Notes under the pieces: generated by a model
The model's input: the letters and a program-made list of their open reading frames with translations, nothing else
Told to the model about the DNA's origin: nothing
Databases searched by the model: none
Program-made: the position numbers and the translations under genes
Source of the DNA: Micrococcales bacterium
GTDB taxonomy: Bacteria > Actinomycetota > Actinomycetes > Actinomycetales > Microbacteriaceae
DNA length: 6,542 nt
Direction: 5' to 3'
Assembly (NCBI GenBank): GCA_947441105.1
Contig: CANESN010000047.1
Coordinates: forward strand, 1-6,542
In this document: in pieces, positions 1 through 5,057 of the stretch
Position numbering within the stretch: position 1 is the first letter of the stretch
Layout of the letters: each line of letters starts with the position of its first letter

Positions 1-387
1 CATGGCTTTGGCTAAATCCTCAAGAGCAGTAGCAGCCTGATCGACTAACTGCAAACCCCGTGAGTTATCTAGGTTCTTGGAGCTCTCAATATTTCTTAGG
101 TTCAAAGGCTGGTATTCCAAAGGTTGCAGCGGGCGCTGCTTGTTCACAACCACAAGATCAGAGCCACCGAAATTTGTGGCAAGTCTGGTTTGGTGAAATG
201 AAGCCATTGCCAGTTGAGTCTTAGGAACAGCTGCCACCTGACGTTCACTGATCGCTTGCTCCACGAGCTCATGTTTCGGTGCAAATGCCCCGGGCTGCAG
301 GACAAAAGCGAGACCCAGGCCAAGCAGCACAATAGGAGGAACAAACACAAAAAGTGGGTTCCGAACTAGAGGTCTAGACTGTGGCAC
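1..387 (-). CDS. D-alanyl-D-alanine carboxypeptidase, M15/VanY family, N-terminal part
   Basis: This is the amino-terminal 129 codons of a cell-wall peptidase; the rest lies left of the window. Seen: a short basic N-terminus, one hydrophobic segment at about residues 11-32 rich in F, V, P and L, a linker, then at residues 81-97 the line VNKQRPLQPLEYQPLNL. That line matches the conserved entry of VanY-type M15 domains (VNKxxPLxPxxYxPxDL), which remove the terminal D-Ala from peptidoglycan stem peptides. The zinc-binding SxHxxGxAxD and ExWH motifs would fall outside the window and cannot be checked. The segment predicts a protein anchored in the membrane with its domain outside. Two GTG starts are possible, at 396 and 387. 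I prefer 387 because a TANNNT box (TAGGGT) ends exactly 7 bases upstream, as in leaderless actinobacterial genes; the choice is uncertain. The gene is divergent from the exporter remnant. Confidence 0.85.
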   Translation of the reverse strand, partial: MPQSRPLVRNPLFVFVPPIVLLGLGLAFVLQPGAFAPKHELVEQAISERQVAAVPKTQLAMASFHQTRLATNFGGSDLVVVNKQRPLQPLEYQPLNLRNIESSKNLDNSRGLQLVDQAATALEDLAKAM

Positions 388-394
388 GAGTACC

Positions 395-400
395 ACCCTA
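395..400 (-). promoter_or_regulatory. Candidate -10 box for a leaderless start of the VanY-like gene
   Basis: Read on the minus strand this is TAGGGT, followed by 7 bases and then the GTG at 387. TANNNT about 7 bases before the first base of the start codon is the usual layout of leaderless transcripts in Actinobacteria. No convincing -35 box is visible. TANNNT is a weak pattern that occurs often by chance, so this rests mainly on spacing and on the same layout at the methyltransferase gene. Confidence 0.35.
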
Positions 401-406
401 AAACTT

Positions 407-410
407 GGAG
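407..410 (+). promoter_or_regulatory. Ribosome binding site deciding the TTG start of the exporter remnant
   Basis: GGAG lies five bases before the TTG at 416. This favours the TTG over the in-frame ATG at 470, where the purine-rich AGGAG ends only two bases before the start codon. Confidence 0.5.
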
Positions 411-415
411 TTCAA

Positions 416-866
416 TTGCCCACTAAATCAAGGCGGGAAGCCGCAAAACAAGCCGCACAATCAGGAGAAATGACTCCGAGGCAGATTTGGCTGGTTTTGA
501 TTGGTCTTATGTCGGGAATGTTCCTGGCGGCTTTGGACCAGTCGGTGGTTGGAGGCGCGATGCGAACCATCGCCGATGATCTTGATGGCCTATCTCTTCA
601 GGCTTGGGCCACCACCGCCTATCTGATCACCTCGACGGTGTCGGGCTGAGGGAATCACAAACGACAGCTCTTTCCTGATCGGAGCGGATGATCGCTTGAC
701 GCTGCCATTCCGAATGGGATTCGTTGACAGCTCGTTGACAGTGTTTATGTTGGCCGCTGTGTTTATCGCAATCGCATTCATCATCAGCTGGTTCATCAAG
801 GAGATCCCGCTGCGTCAAAAGAGTGCCGCTCTGGAGGCAGCTGAGGCTGCCGCTGCGGCCCACTAA
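416..866 (+). pseudogene. Remnant of a DHA2-family (EmrB/QacA-type) MFS drug exporter with large internal deletion
   Basis: Two ends of one transporter are fused out of frame. The first part (416-649, 77 residues) begins at a TTG with GGAG at 407-410 five bases upstream. It has a basic start, a first membrane segment at about residues 24-43 containing FLAALDQSVVGGAMRTI (the LDxTVV-type motif of 14-helix exporters), and AYLITSTVS of the second helix, then meets TGA at 647-649. The second part is in another frame, 651-866: 71 residues beginning GITNDSSFLIG, with a last membrane helix (VFMLAAVFIAIAFIISWF), then KEIPLRQKS and an Ala/Glu-rich tail, the usual ending of this family. Intact relatives have about 500 residues or more, so roughly 350 or more have been lost. 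The junction is near 636-650. No transport function is expected. An assembly error is the alternative. Confidence 0.9.
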
Positions 867-870
867 GACC

Positions 871-876
871 TATACT
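871..876 (+). promoter_or_regulatory. Candidate -10 box for the thiBP transcript
   Basis: TATACT differs from the sigma-70-type TATAAT at one position and lies 5 bases after the stop of the exporter remnant. A start 6-8 bases downstream would fall at about 882-884, just ahead of the first bases of the TPP aptamer at 884-886. No recognisable -35 box is present at the usual distance, which would lie inside the remnant. Confidence 0.45.
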
Positions 877-883
877 TTTTACT

Positions 884-975
884 ACACGGGAGTTCGGTAA
901 ACCGGACTGAGAGGAAGACTAGCTAGTCTTCGACCGTCGAACCTGATATGGGTAATGCCAGCGCAGGGAGACACC
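884..975 (+). ncRNA. TPP (THI-box) riboswitch aptamer
   Basis: The conserved THI-box pieces are all present in order: ACGGGAG at 886-892, CTGAGA at 907-912, CCTGAT at 942-947, GGGTAATGCCAGCGCAGGGA at 950-969. Helices I can draw: P2, ACGG 886-889 with CCGT 934-937; P3, GTTCGG 892-897 with CCGGAC 902-907 around loop TAAA; an extra arm P3a, GAAGACTA 914-921 with TAGTCTTC 924-931; P4, CCTG 942-945 with CAGG 964-967; P5, TGG 949-951 with CCA 958-960. The TGAGA bulge at 908-912 binds the pyrimidine ring and the P4/P5 side binds the diphosphate (known from the family). The outer helix P1 is hard to see. It controls the thiB-thiP operon immediately downstream, which fits a thiamine-sensing switch. 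Confidence 0.95.
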
Positions 976-982
976 TCAAACC

Positions 983-1007
983 CGTGCCTAACTTATGGAA
1001 AGGCACG
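983..1007 (+). promoter_or_regulatory. Shine-Dalgarno-masking hairpin (riboswitch expression platform)
   Basis: CGTGCCT at 983-989 pairs perfectly with AGGCACG at 1001-1007 around an 11-base loop. The right arm covers part of the ribosome binding site of thiB. The left arm overlaps CCCGTG at 981-986, which is also the exact complement of CACGGG at 885-890 at the 5' edge of the aptamer. Those 885-890 bases are needed for P2 when TPP is bound. The inferred switch: bound TPP keeps 885-890 in the aptamer, so the hairpin forms and translation is off; without TPP, 885-890 pairs with 981-986 and opens the site. No run of T follows, so control at translation rather than termination is likely. Confidence 0.7.
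997..1003 (+). promoter_or_regulatory. Ribosome binding site of thiB
   Basis: GGAAAGG ends six bases before the ATG at 1010. This supports that start over the upstream in-frame ATG at 995, which lies inside the hairpin loop, has no binding site of its own and would put charged residues ahead of the signal peptide. Confidence 0.7.
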
Positions 1008-1009
1008 AC

Positions 1010-1963
1010 ATGAAAAAACTAGTTATCGCAACGATTGCGGCGCTGCTACTGACCGGCTGCGCAGCTGCCCCTGCGGAGAAAATCGAGCTTGTCAGACTTG
1101 CAACTCACGACTCGTTCTACATCAGCGACGAGCAGATTGCTGAGTTTGAAAAGTCAACCGGTTACCAGCTCGAGGTCATTGCACTCGGCGACACCGGAAG
1201 CCTTACGAACAAACTTGTCCTGACTCAAAATGCACCGATTGCCGATGTGGTCTATGGCATCGACAACACCTTCGCCTCGGTGGCTCTTGAGAACAACGTG
1301 GTTCAAGATCTTAAGCAGGTCAATTACGGCGACGTCTGCTTCAACTACGACATTCAGTGGTTTGAGCAGAACAACATTCAGCCTCCAACCAGCTGGCGCG
1401 ATCTTGGTCAAAACAAATACAAAGACCTGGTTGTGATTCCTAATCCAAACCTCTCGTCCCCTGGAATGGCTTTTCTAATCACTACCTACGCTGGTTTTGA
1501 GACAAAAGCCGAAGTCTTTGCCTACTGGCGTTCACTGCGTGACAACGGGCTCAAAACTACAAGCAGTTGGACCGAGGCGTACTTCACTGATTTCACTCGT
1601 TACGGTGGAACTAGGCCAATAGTGCTCAGCTATGCAAGTTCTCCCGCGGCAGAAATCAAAGAAGGTAAGCCTCAGTCCAAAGCATTGCTCAAAGAGTGCT
1701 TCAGACAATACGAGTACGCAGGGCTTGTTGAAGGCGGAGCAAACTCTGCCGGTGGTCAAGCTCTAATTGACTTCATGCTCGCTCCGAGTTTCCAGGAGTC
1801 ATTGCCTTGGAACATGTTCGTATACCCAAACCCAGGCACTGCCATCCCTACCGAGTTTGAACAATTCGCGCCGCCGGCTGAAAGTGTTATTGGTGGAGAC
1901 CAGGACTTTGCAGCCGATCGCGAACGCTGGCTAACGGACTGGTCGGACGTTTTTGACAACTAG
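1010..1963 (+). CDS. thiB: Thiamine ABC transporter substrate-binding lipoprotein
   Basis: A 317-residue extracytoplasmic binding protein that captures thiamine (and probably its phosphates) and hands it to the ThiP permease. Seen: MKKL start, hydrophobic core, and a lipobox LLTGC with the lipidated cysteine at residue 17, so it is anchored to the outer face of the membrane. The mature part opens with the family pattern VRLATHDSFYIS, then FEKSTGYQLEVIALGDTGSL, NKLVLT, and IADVVYGIDNTFAS, followed by VNYGDVCFNYD; these are hallmark lines of ThiB-type proteins. The stretch between the DNTFAS line and VNYGDVC looks shorter than I expect for the family, but this needs an alignment. The TPP riboswitch directly upstream independently supports thiamine as ligand. 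The stop overlaps the thiP start by 11 bases, indicating one operon and probable translational coupling. Confidence 0.93.
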   Translation: MKKLVIATIAALLLTGCAAAPAEKIELVRLATHDSFYISDEQIAEFEKSTGYQLEVIALGDTGSLTNKLVLTQNAPIADVVYGIDNTFASVALENNVVQDLKQVNYGDVCFNYDIQWFEQNNIQPPTSWRDLGQNKYKDLVVIPNPNLSSPGMAFLITTYAGFETKAEVFAYWRSLRDNGLKTTSSWTEAYFTDFTRYGGTRPIVLSYASSPAAEIKEGKPQSKALLKECFRQYEYAGLVEGGANSAGGQALIDFMLAPSFQESLPWNMFVYPNPGTAIPTEFEQFAPPAESVIGGDQDFAADRERWLTDWSDVFDN

Positions 1964-3371
1964 CCTCGAGCTACTTTTAACCACCGCGATCATCGCGTTG
2001 GCAAGTTCATTGCTGTCTGTGGCTTTTGGTATTCCATTTGGAAACTGGCTCAGATCGCTAGATCCAAAAACTGCGCGACTGATAGCCGCAATAACGCTCG
2101 TGCCATTTCTGCTTCCACCATTTTTAGTCGGACTTGCCTTCGAGGGAGTTTTTGGGACGGCTGAGATAAATTCCAATTTGGGAATGTTACTGATTGTCGC
2201 GGCACACGTGTTTATGAACTTCGGCTTCATTGGGAAAGTGTTTGCAGCTACAACCATTGACTCGGAACAGGTTGAGTCTGCGCGACTTGCTGGAGCGAGT
2301 GACCGGCAAATCAGACTTCGCATTGAGCTTCCACAACAGCGTCAAGGCATTACCGCGGCAGCGCTGTTGGTTGCCCTTTACTCAGCGACAAGTTTTGGTC
2401 TGGTTGTGACCCTGGGAGCAGGCAAGGTCAAAACTCTAGAGACTGAGATTGCGGTAGCCGCTCTGCAGAATCTTGATCTAAACCTGGCCGCCACTTTTGC
2501 GGTCTTACAGACACTGCTCACGATTGCAATGTTCTTACTTTCGAGAGTGGTTGGTGGAACTCCGACCGCTTTGGACGAAATAGCACCTTCGCTGATTCAG
2601 CCCAATCGCTTTGAGAAGGTACTGGGTGTGTTGCTGAGTGGAGCAGTGCTGATTGCAATTGCAGTTGTTGTGTCGAGAGCTATGGAGGGTGAGGGGCTGC
2701 TGCAGAACCTGGCCAACCTCTCCACCAAGGGTGAACGCAATGTGCTGAACATCACCGTTCTAGAGGCCAGTGTCAACAGCATCCGCAATGCTGCAGTGGT
2801 GATGCTGGTCTCGGTACCTCTTGCCTATCTGCTTGCAAGCCGAAGGCGCCCATCCAGTTGGGTCCTGATTCCGATCGGCATTTCCCCGGTTGTTGTTGGA
2901 TTAGCAACTCTTGCGTTAGTTGGCTACCTGCCTCGAGTTCTCACGAGTTCGTGGGTTTTGCTTCCACTAGTTCAAGTGCTGTTCGCTCTTCCAGTGGCAT
3001 TCCAAATTCTCCGCCCCGCGAGGATGGGCATTGACCCAGAGCTTTTAGAAGCGAGTCGCATGGACGGCGCTAGCAAGCTTCAGACCATCCGGATGATCGA
3101 GCTGCCGCTTCTCAAGAAGAGCTTTACTCTCGCAATCTCTTTTAGCGCCATGGTCTCCATTGGTGAATTTGGTGCAGCAAGTTTCCTTGCGTTCGGTTCA
3201 AACGAAACTTTGCCAATTGTGATGTTCAAGCTGCTTGGTCGTCCCGGTGCAGAGAATCTTGGAATGGCTATGACGGTTGCCGCAATCTACATTCTTTTAG
3301 CGGCATACGTTATTTGGTTTAGCTTGAAACCAATTCGAAAGCGACACCGTTATTCGCCAATCGCTCGATAA
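1953..3371 (+). CDS. thiP: Thiamine ABC transporter permease, fused two-domain type
   Basis: A 472-residue inner-membrane permease for thiamine. It carries two copies of the binding-protein-dependent permease domain in one chain, as in ThiP. Each half has its EAA loop for docking an ATPase: VESARLAGASDRQIRLRIEL at about 107-126 and LLEASRMDGASKLQTIRMIE at about 364-383. I count roughly 11-12 hydrophobic segments, with a charged linker near 205-222 between the halves. It is somewhat shorter than the E. coli protein (about 536). The start is TTG at 1953, inside the end of thiB, with only a weak GGA upstream, so translation is probably coupled to thiB. The tail is basic (KPIRKRHRY). Its last 53 bases are shared with the convergent methyltransferase gene. 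No thiQ ATPase gene follows, so an ATPase from another locus must serve it. Confidence 0.92.
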   Translation: MTTSLELLLTTAIIALASSLLSVAFGIPFGNWLRSLDPKTARLIAAITLVPFLLPPFLVGLAFEGVFGTAEINSNLGMLLIVAAHVFMNFGFIGKVFAATTIDSEQVESARLAGASDRQIRLRIELPQQRQGITAAALLVALYSATSFGLVVTLGAGKVKTLETEIAVAALQNLDLNLAATFAVLQTLLTIAMFLLSRVVGGTPTALDEIAPSLIQPNRFEKVLGVLLSGAVLIAIAVVVSRAMEGEGLLQNLANLSTKGERNVLNITVLEASVNSIRNAAVVMLVSVPLAYLLASRRRPSSWVLIPIGISPVVVGLATLALVGYLPRVLTSSWVLLPLVQVLFALPVAFQILRPARMGIDPELLEASRMDGASKLQTIRMIELPLLKKSFTLAISFSAMVSIGEFGAASFLAFGSNETLPIVMFKLLGRPGAENLGMAMTVAAIYILLAAYVIWFSLKPIRKRHRYSPIAR

Positions 3372-4158
3372 TCACCTTGATTGAGTCCTGACTCTGATCA
3401 ATCGTGATGAACTGTCTTCCTAGCTTGGCCGCAACGGCTGCAGTGGTTCCAGATCCTCCAAAGAAATCCAAAACCAGGTCTCCTGGTTTTGAGCTCGCCA
3501 TGATTATCCTGCGGAGAATACCTTCGGGTTTCTGAGTGGGGTAACCGGTTTTCTCTTTGCCAGTTGGTGAGACGATGGTGTGCCACCAGACGTCGGTTGG
3601 CAGCTTGCCGCGCTCTGCCTTTTCCTTAGTGACGAGTCCTGGGGCCATGTATGGCTCGCGATCAACCTCTTGGGAGTTGAAGTAATAAGTCTTTGGGTTT
3701 TTCACGTAGACCAGAATGTTGTCGTGCTTGGCTGGCCAGCGCGACTTGGAACGTGCTCCATAGTCATAGGCCCAGATGATCTCGTTTAGAAAGCTCTCCC
3801 TGCCGAAGAGGGCATCGAGCAAAACCTTGGCGTAGTGAGACTCTCGGTAGTCCAGATGCAGGTAGAGGGTGCCGGTATCAGAAAGTAGTCGCCAGCTCTC
3901 TTCAAGTCTTGGCTCTAGAAACGCCCAGTAATCTGCGAACTCGTCGTCATAACTTAGAACCTTGGATACGACCTGCTCGTAGCGTTTTCCCTGAAAACCA
4001 ACCCGACCCGATTCGCAAACCCGTGAGGTGCGATTGGTTCGAACTTGCTCGCGACCGGTATTGAAGGGTGGGTCGATGTAGATCAACTGCACAGACTCAC
4101 TCGGCATCGACTTGAGATGCTCGAGGTTATCCCCCATGATTACTAAGTTGGCAGTCAC
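3319..4158 (-). CDS. Site-specific DNA methyltransferase, beta class (probably adenine-N6)
   Basis: A 279-residue enzyme predicted to move a methyl group from S-adenosylmethionine to a base in a specific DNA site. Motif order is that of the beta class: the catalytic DPPF at residues 29-32 (LIYIDPPFNTG) comes first. The cofactor motif is near the end (LDFFGGSGTTAAVAAKLGRQ, FGGSGTT at about 233-239), preceded by YPTQKPEGILRRII at about 206-219. DPPF(Y) with YPTQKP is usual for adenine methylases of the type III Mod/CcrM-like group; the target sequence cannot be read from this. The middle part holds the likely recognition region. I chose GTG at 4158 because homologues begin with NLxxxGDNLxxL just ahead of DPPF, and because TAATCT lies exactly 7 bases upstream (leaderless layout). 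The frame is open to 4314 but would cover the GNAT gene. No restriction enzyme is adjacent, so it looks solitary. Confidence 0.9.
   Translation of the reverse strand: MTANLVIMGDNLEHLKSMPSESVQLIYIDPPFNTGREQVRTNRTSRVCESGRVGFQGKRYEQVVSKVLSYDDEFADYWAFLEPRLEESWRLLSDTGTLYLHLDYRESHYAKVLLDALFGRESFLNEIIWAYDYGARSKSRWPAKHDNILVYVKNPKTYYFNSQEVDREPYMAPGLVTKEKAERGKLPTDVWWHTIVSPTGKEKTGYPTQKPEGILRRIIMASSKPGDLVLDFFGGSGTTAAVAAKLGRQFITIDQSQDSIKVIIERLANNGVAFELVSS
3371..3408 (+). terminator. Imperfect 15-bp hairpin at the thiP stop codon
   Basis: Starting at the last base of the thiP stop, three matched blocks face each other: ATCAC 3371-3375 with GTGAT 3404-3408, TTGAT 3377-3381 with ATCAA 3397-3401, and GAGTC 3383-3387 with GACTC 3390-3394, separated by one- and two-base bulges. 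It has no T run, so it is not a standard intrinsic terminator; it could mark or protect the 3' end of the thiBP mRNA. It lies wholly within the methyltransferase coding region. Confidence 0.35.
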
Positions 4159-4165
4159 GAGGGAA

Positions 4166-4171
4166 AGATTA
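4166..4171 (-). promoter_or_regulatory. Candidate -10 box for a leaderless start of the methyltransferase gene
   Basis: On the minus strand this reads TAATCT, then 7 bases, then the GTG at 4158. The bases between are TTCCCTC, with no purine-rich ribosome binding site. Both facts fit transcription starting at the start codon itself. No clear -35 box is seen. Confidence 0.45.
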
Positions 4172-4176
4172 ACAGC

Positions 4177-4509
4177 ATGAGCGCAAAAGTGGTTCACAAG
4201 CCAGAAGACAGTCGCTTCGAGATTTACCTCGAGGACAAGCGCATTGGGCTGATGGACTACGAACAAGTCGACTCTGAGATTCGCCTCACCCACACCGAGG
4301 TTGACCCGGCTCACCAGCGCAAGAACTTTGCAGCTATCTTGCTTCGAGAGTCACTGGACACTATTCGGCACGAGAACATGGGCAAGGTTGTCCCGATTTG
4401 TTCCTACACCGTGACCTACATGGATAAGCACCCTGAGACTCAGGACCTACTGCTCAACCCGATTGAAGATGCAATAGCCGCTTGCCGCTGGCCAGGGGCT
4501 AAGCCTTAG
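4177..4509 (+). CDS. Small GNAT-like protein, YjdJ-type N-acetyltransferase domain
   Basis: A 110-residue protein made of a single short GNAT-like domain of the YjdJ/GCN5-related type. Seen: the strand FEIYLEDKRIGLMDYEQVDSEIRLTHTEVDP (about 14-44), an acetyl-CoA-loop region HQRKNFAAILLRESLDTIRH (46-65), and VVPICSYTVTYMDKHPETQD (71-90), whose VxPxCxxxxxYxxxHPE pattern is the family signature. In relatives the loop reads like RGxGxG; here the corresponding glycines appear replaced by arginine and asparagine, so cofactor binding may be altered or lost. Substrate is unknown. The start ATG has GGGAAAG at 4161-4167, nine bases upstream. It is divergent from the methyltransferase gene (18 bases between starts) and its stop overlaps the end of the thioesterase gene by 4 bases. 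Confidence 0.85.
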   Translation: MSAKVVHKPEDSRFEIYLEDKRIGLMDYEQVDSEIRLTHTEVDPAHQRKNFAAILLRESLDTIRHENMGKVVPICSYTVTYMDKHPETQDLLLNPIEDAIAACRWPGAKP

Positions 4510-5057
4510 TCCCAAGTACTTGGAGCTGGCTCTTTTCCTTTAGGGAGCTGGCAGCTACTTGCCCAATCGATAACCCACTGTGGCAGCTTTGGTTCAGCGC
4601 CTGGCCAACCGCCAGATCCGTCCATAACTTCTTTTGGTGTGACCACGCCCCAGCTGCGCTTTAGGAACCTGCCGCGCATGATTGCTCGGGCATAGATCTC
4701 ACCATTTCTCACAAAGCGCTGCTCCATGAAGTAGGCGACCTCGTCCCAACCAATCACTCTGGTTTCGATGTCGAACTTTTGCCACGGTTCTAAAGACTTG
4801 CGATAGCTGATTGTGGAGTTCACCACGATTGGATACCAGCCGAGTTTCTGCCACTTCTGCCAGTGGCCGGTTCTAAGTCCTTGGTCGAAGCGACCCAGGT
4901 CCATCAGGGTTAGAAATACGCCATTGTTCATGTGGCGATAGATATCTAGGTCAGTCGGCCAAACGCGAAAAGACGTGGTGGAAACCTCGTCGATTCTCAG
5001 CTTTGATCTGCTTCTCCACGTGAGCATTACGTAGAGAATTCGGAACCAGAGTTTCAC
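4506..5057 (-). CDS. Acyl-CoA thioesterase-like protein, hotdog fold (4HBT/THEM6-type)
   Basis: A 183-residue single-domain protein predicted to hydrolyse an acyl thioester, probably acyl-CoA. Seen: a hydrophobic and basic start, then WPTDLDIYRHMNNGVFLTLM at about 33-52. This is the active-site line of 4-hydroxybenzoyl-CoA thioesterase-like hotdog proteins (DxDxxxHxNNxxYL), here with Asp36/Asp38 and His42-Met-Asn-Asn. It is followed by the helix DLGRFDQGL, then VVNSTISYRKSLEPWQKFDI and ARAIMRGRFLKR, matching the strands of the fold. The true substrate is unknown. The start is a GTG whose bases overlap the TGA of the upstream peptidase gene (GTGA, 5054-5057), so the two are probably translated together. 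Its TAA overlaps the end of the convergent GNAT-like gene by 4 bases. Confidence 0.85.
   Translation of the reverse strand: MKLWFRILYVMLTWRSRSKLRIDEVSTTSFRVWPTDLDIYRHMNNGVFLTLMDLGRFDQGLRTGHWQKWQKLGWYPIVVNSTISYRKSLEPWQKFDIETRVIGWDEVAYFMEQRFVRNGEIYARAIMRGRFLKRSWGVVTPKEVMDGSGGWPGAEPKLPQWVIDWASSCQLPKGKEPAPSTWD

Noticed and set aside
144..350. Open frame of 68 codons on the minus strand with a hydrophobic start
   Set aside because: It is an alternative frame of the VanY-like gene, whose own frame carries the recognisable VNKxxPLxP line.
651..866. Separate small membrane protein gene
   Set aside because: The sequence is the characteristic C-terminus of a DHA2 exporter, with no ribosome binding site or start at its beginning, so it belongs to the pseudogene.
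914..931. Perfect palindrome GAAGACTAGCTAGTCTTC as a protein operator
   Set aside because: Its place between the TGAGA bulge and the second P2 strand shows it is the optional extra arm of the TPP aptamer.
995..1009. In-frame upstream ATG at 995 that would lengthen thiB by five residues
   Set aside because: It lies in the loop of the masking hairpin, lacks a ribosome binding site, and adds charged residues before the signal peptide; the ATG at 1010 has GGAAAGG at good spacing.
1931..2323. Open frame of 130 codons antisense to the start of thiP
   Set aside because: No recognisable family, low-complexity Ser/Ala-rich content; it is the shadow of thiP.
4159..4314. Longer methyltransferase reading frame starting at 4314
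   Set aside because: It would run antisense through the first third of the well-supported GNAT-like gene, and the added residues do not resemble the family N-terminus.
4512..4523. Palindrome CCAAGTACTTGG just after the GNAT-like gene stop
   Set aside because: No loop can form in RNA, it lies in the coding end of the thioesterase, and a 12-base palindrome alone is weak evidence for a site.
4522..4552. Direct repeat GGAGCTGGC at 4522-4530 and 4544-4552, with a small GAGC/GCTC hairpin and TTTT after the first copy
   Set aside because: Too short, the hairpin loop is only two bases, and the stretch is ordinary thioesterase coding sequence, so neither a repeat element nor a terminator is supported.
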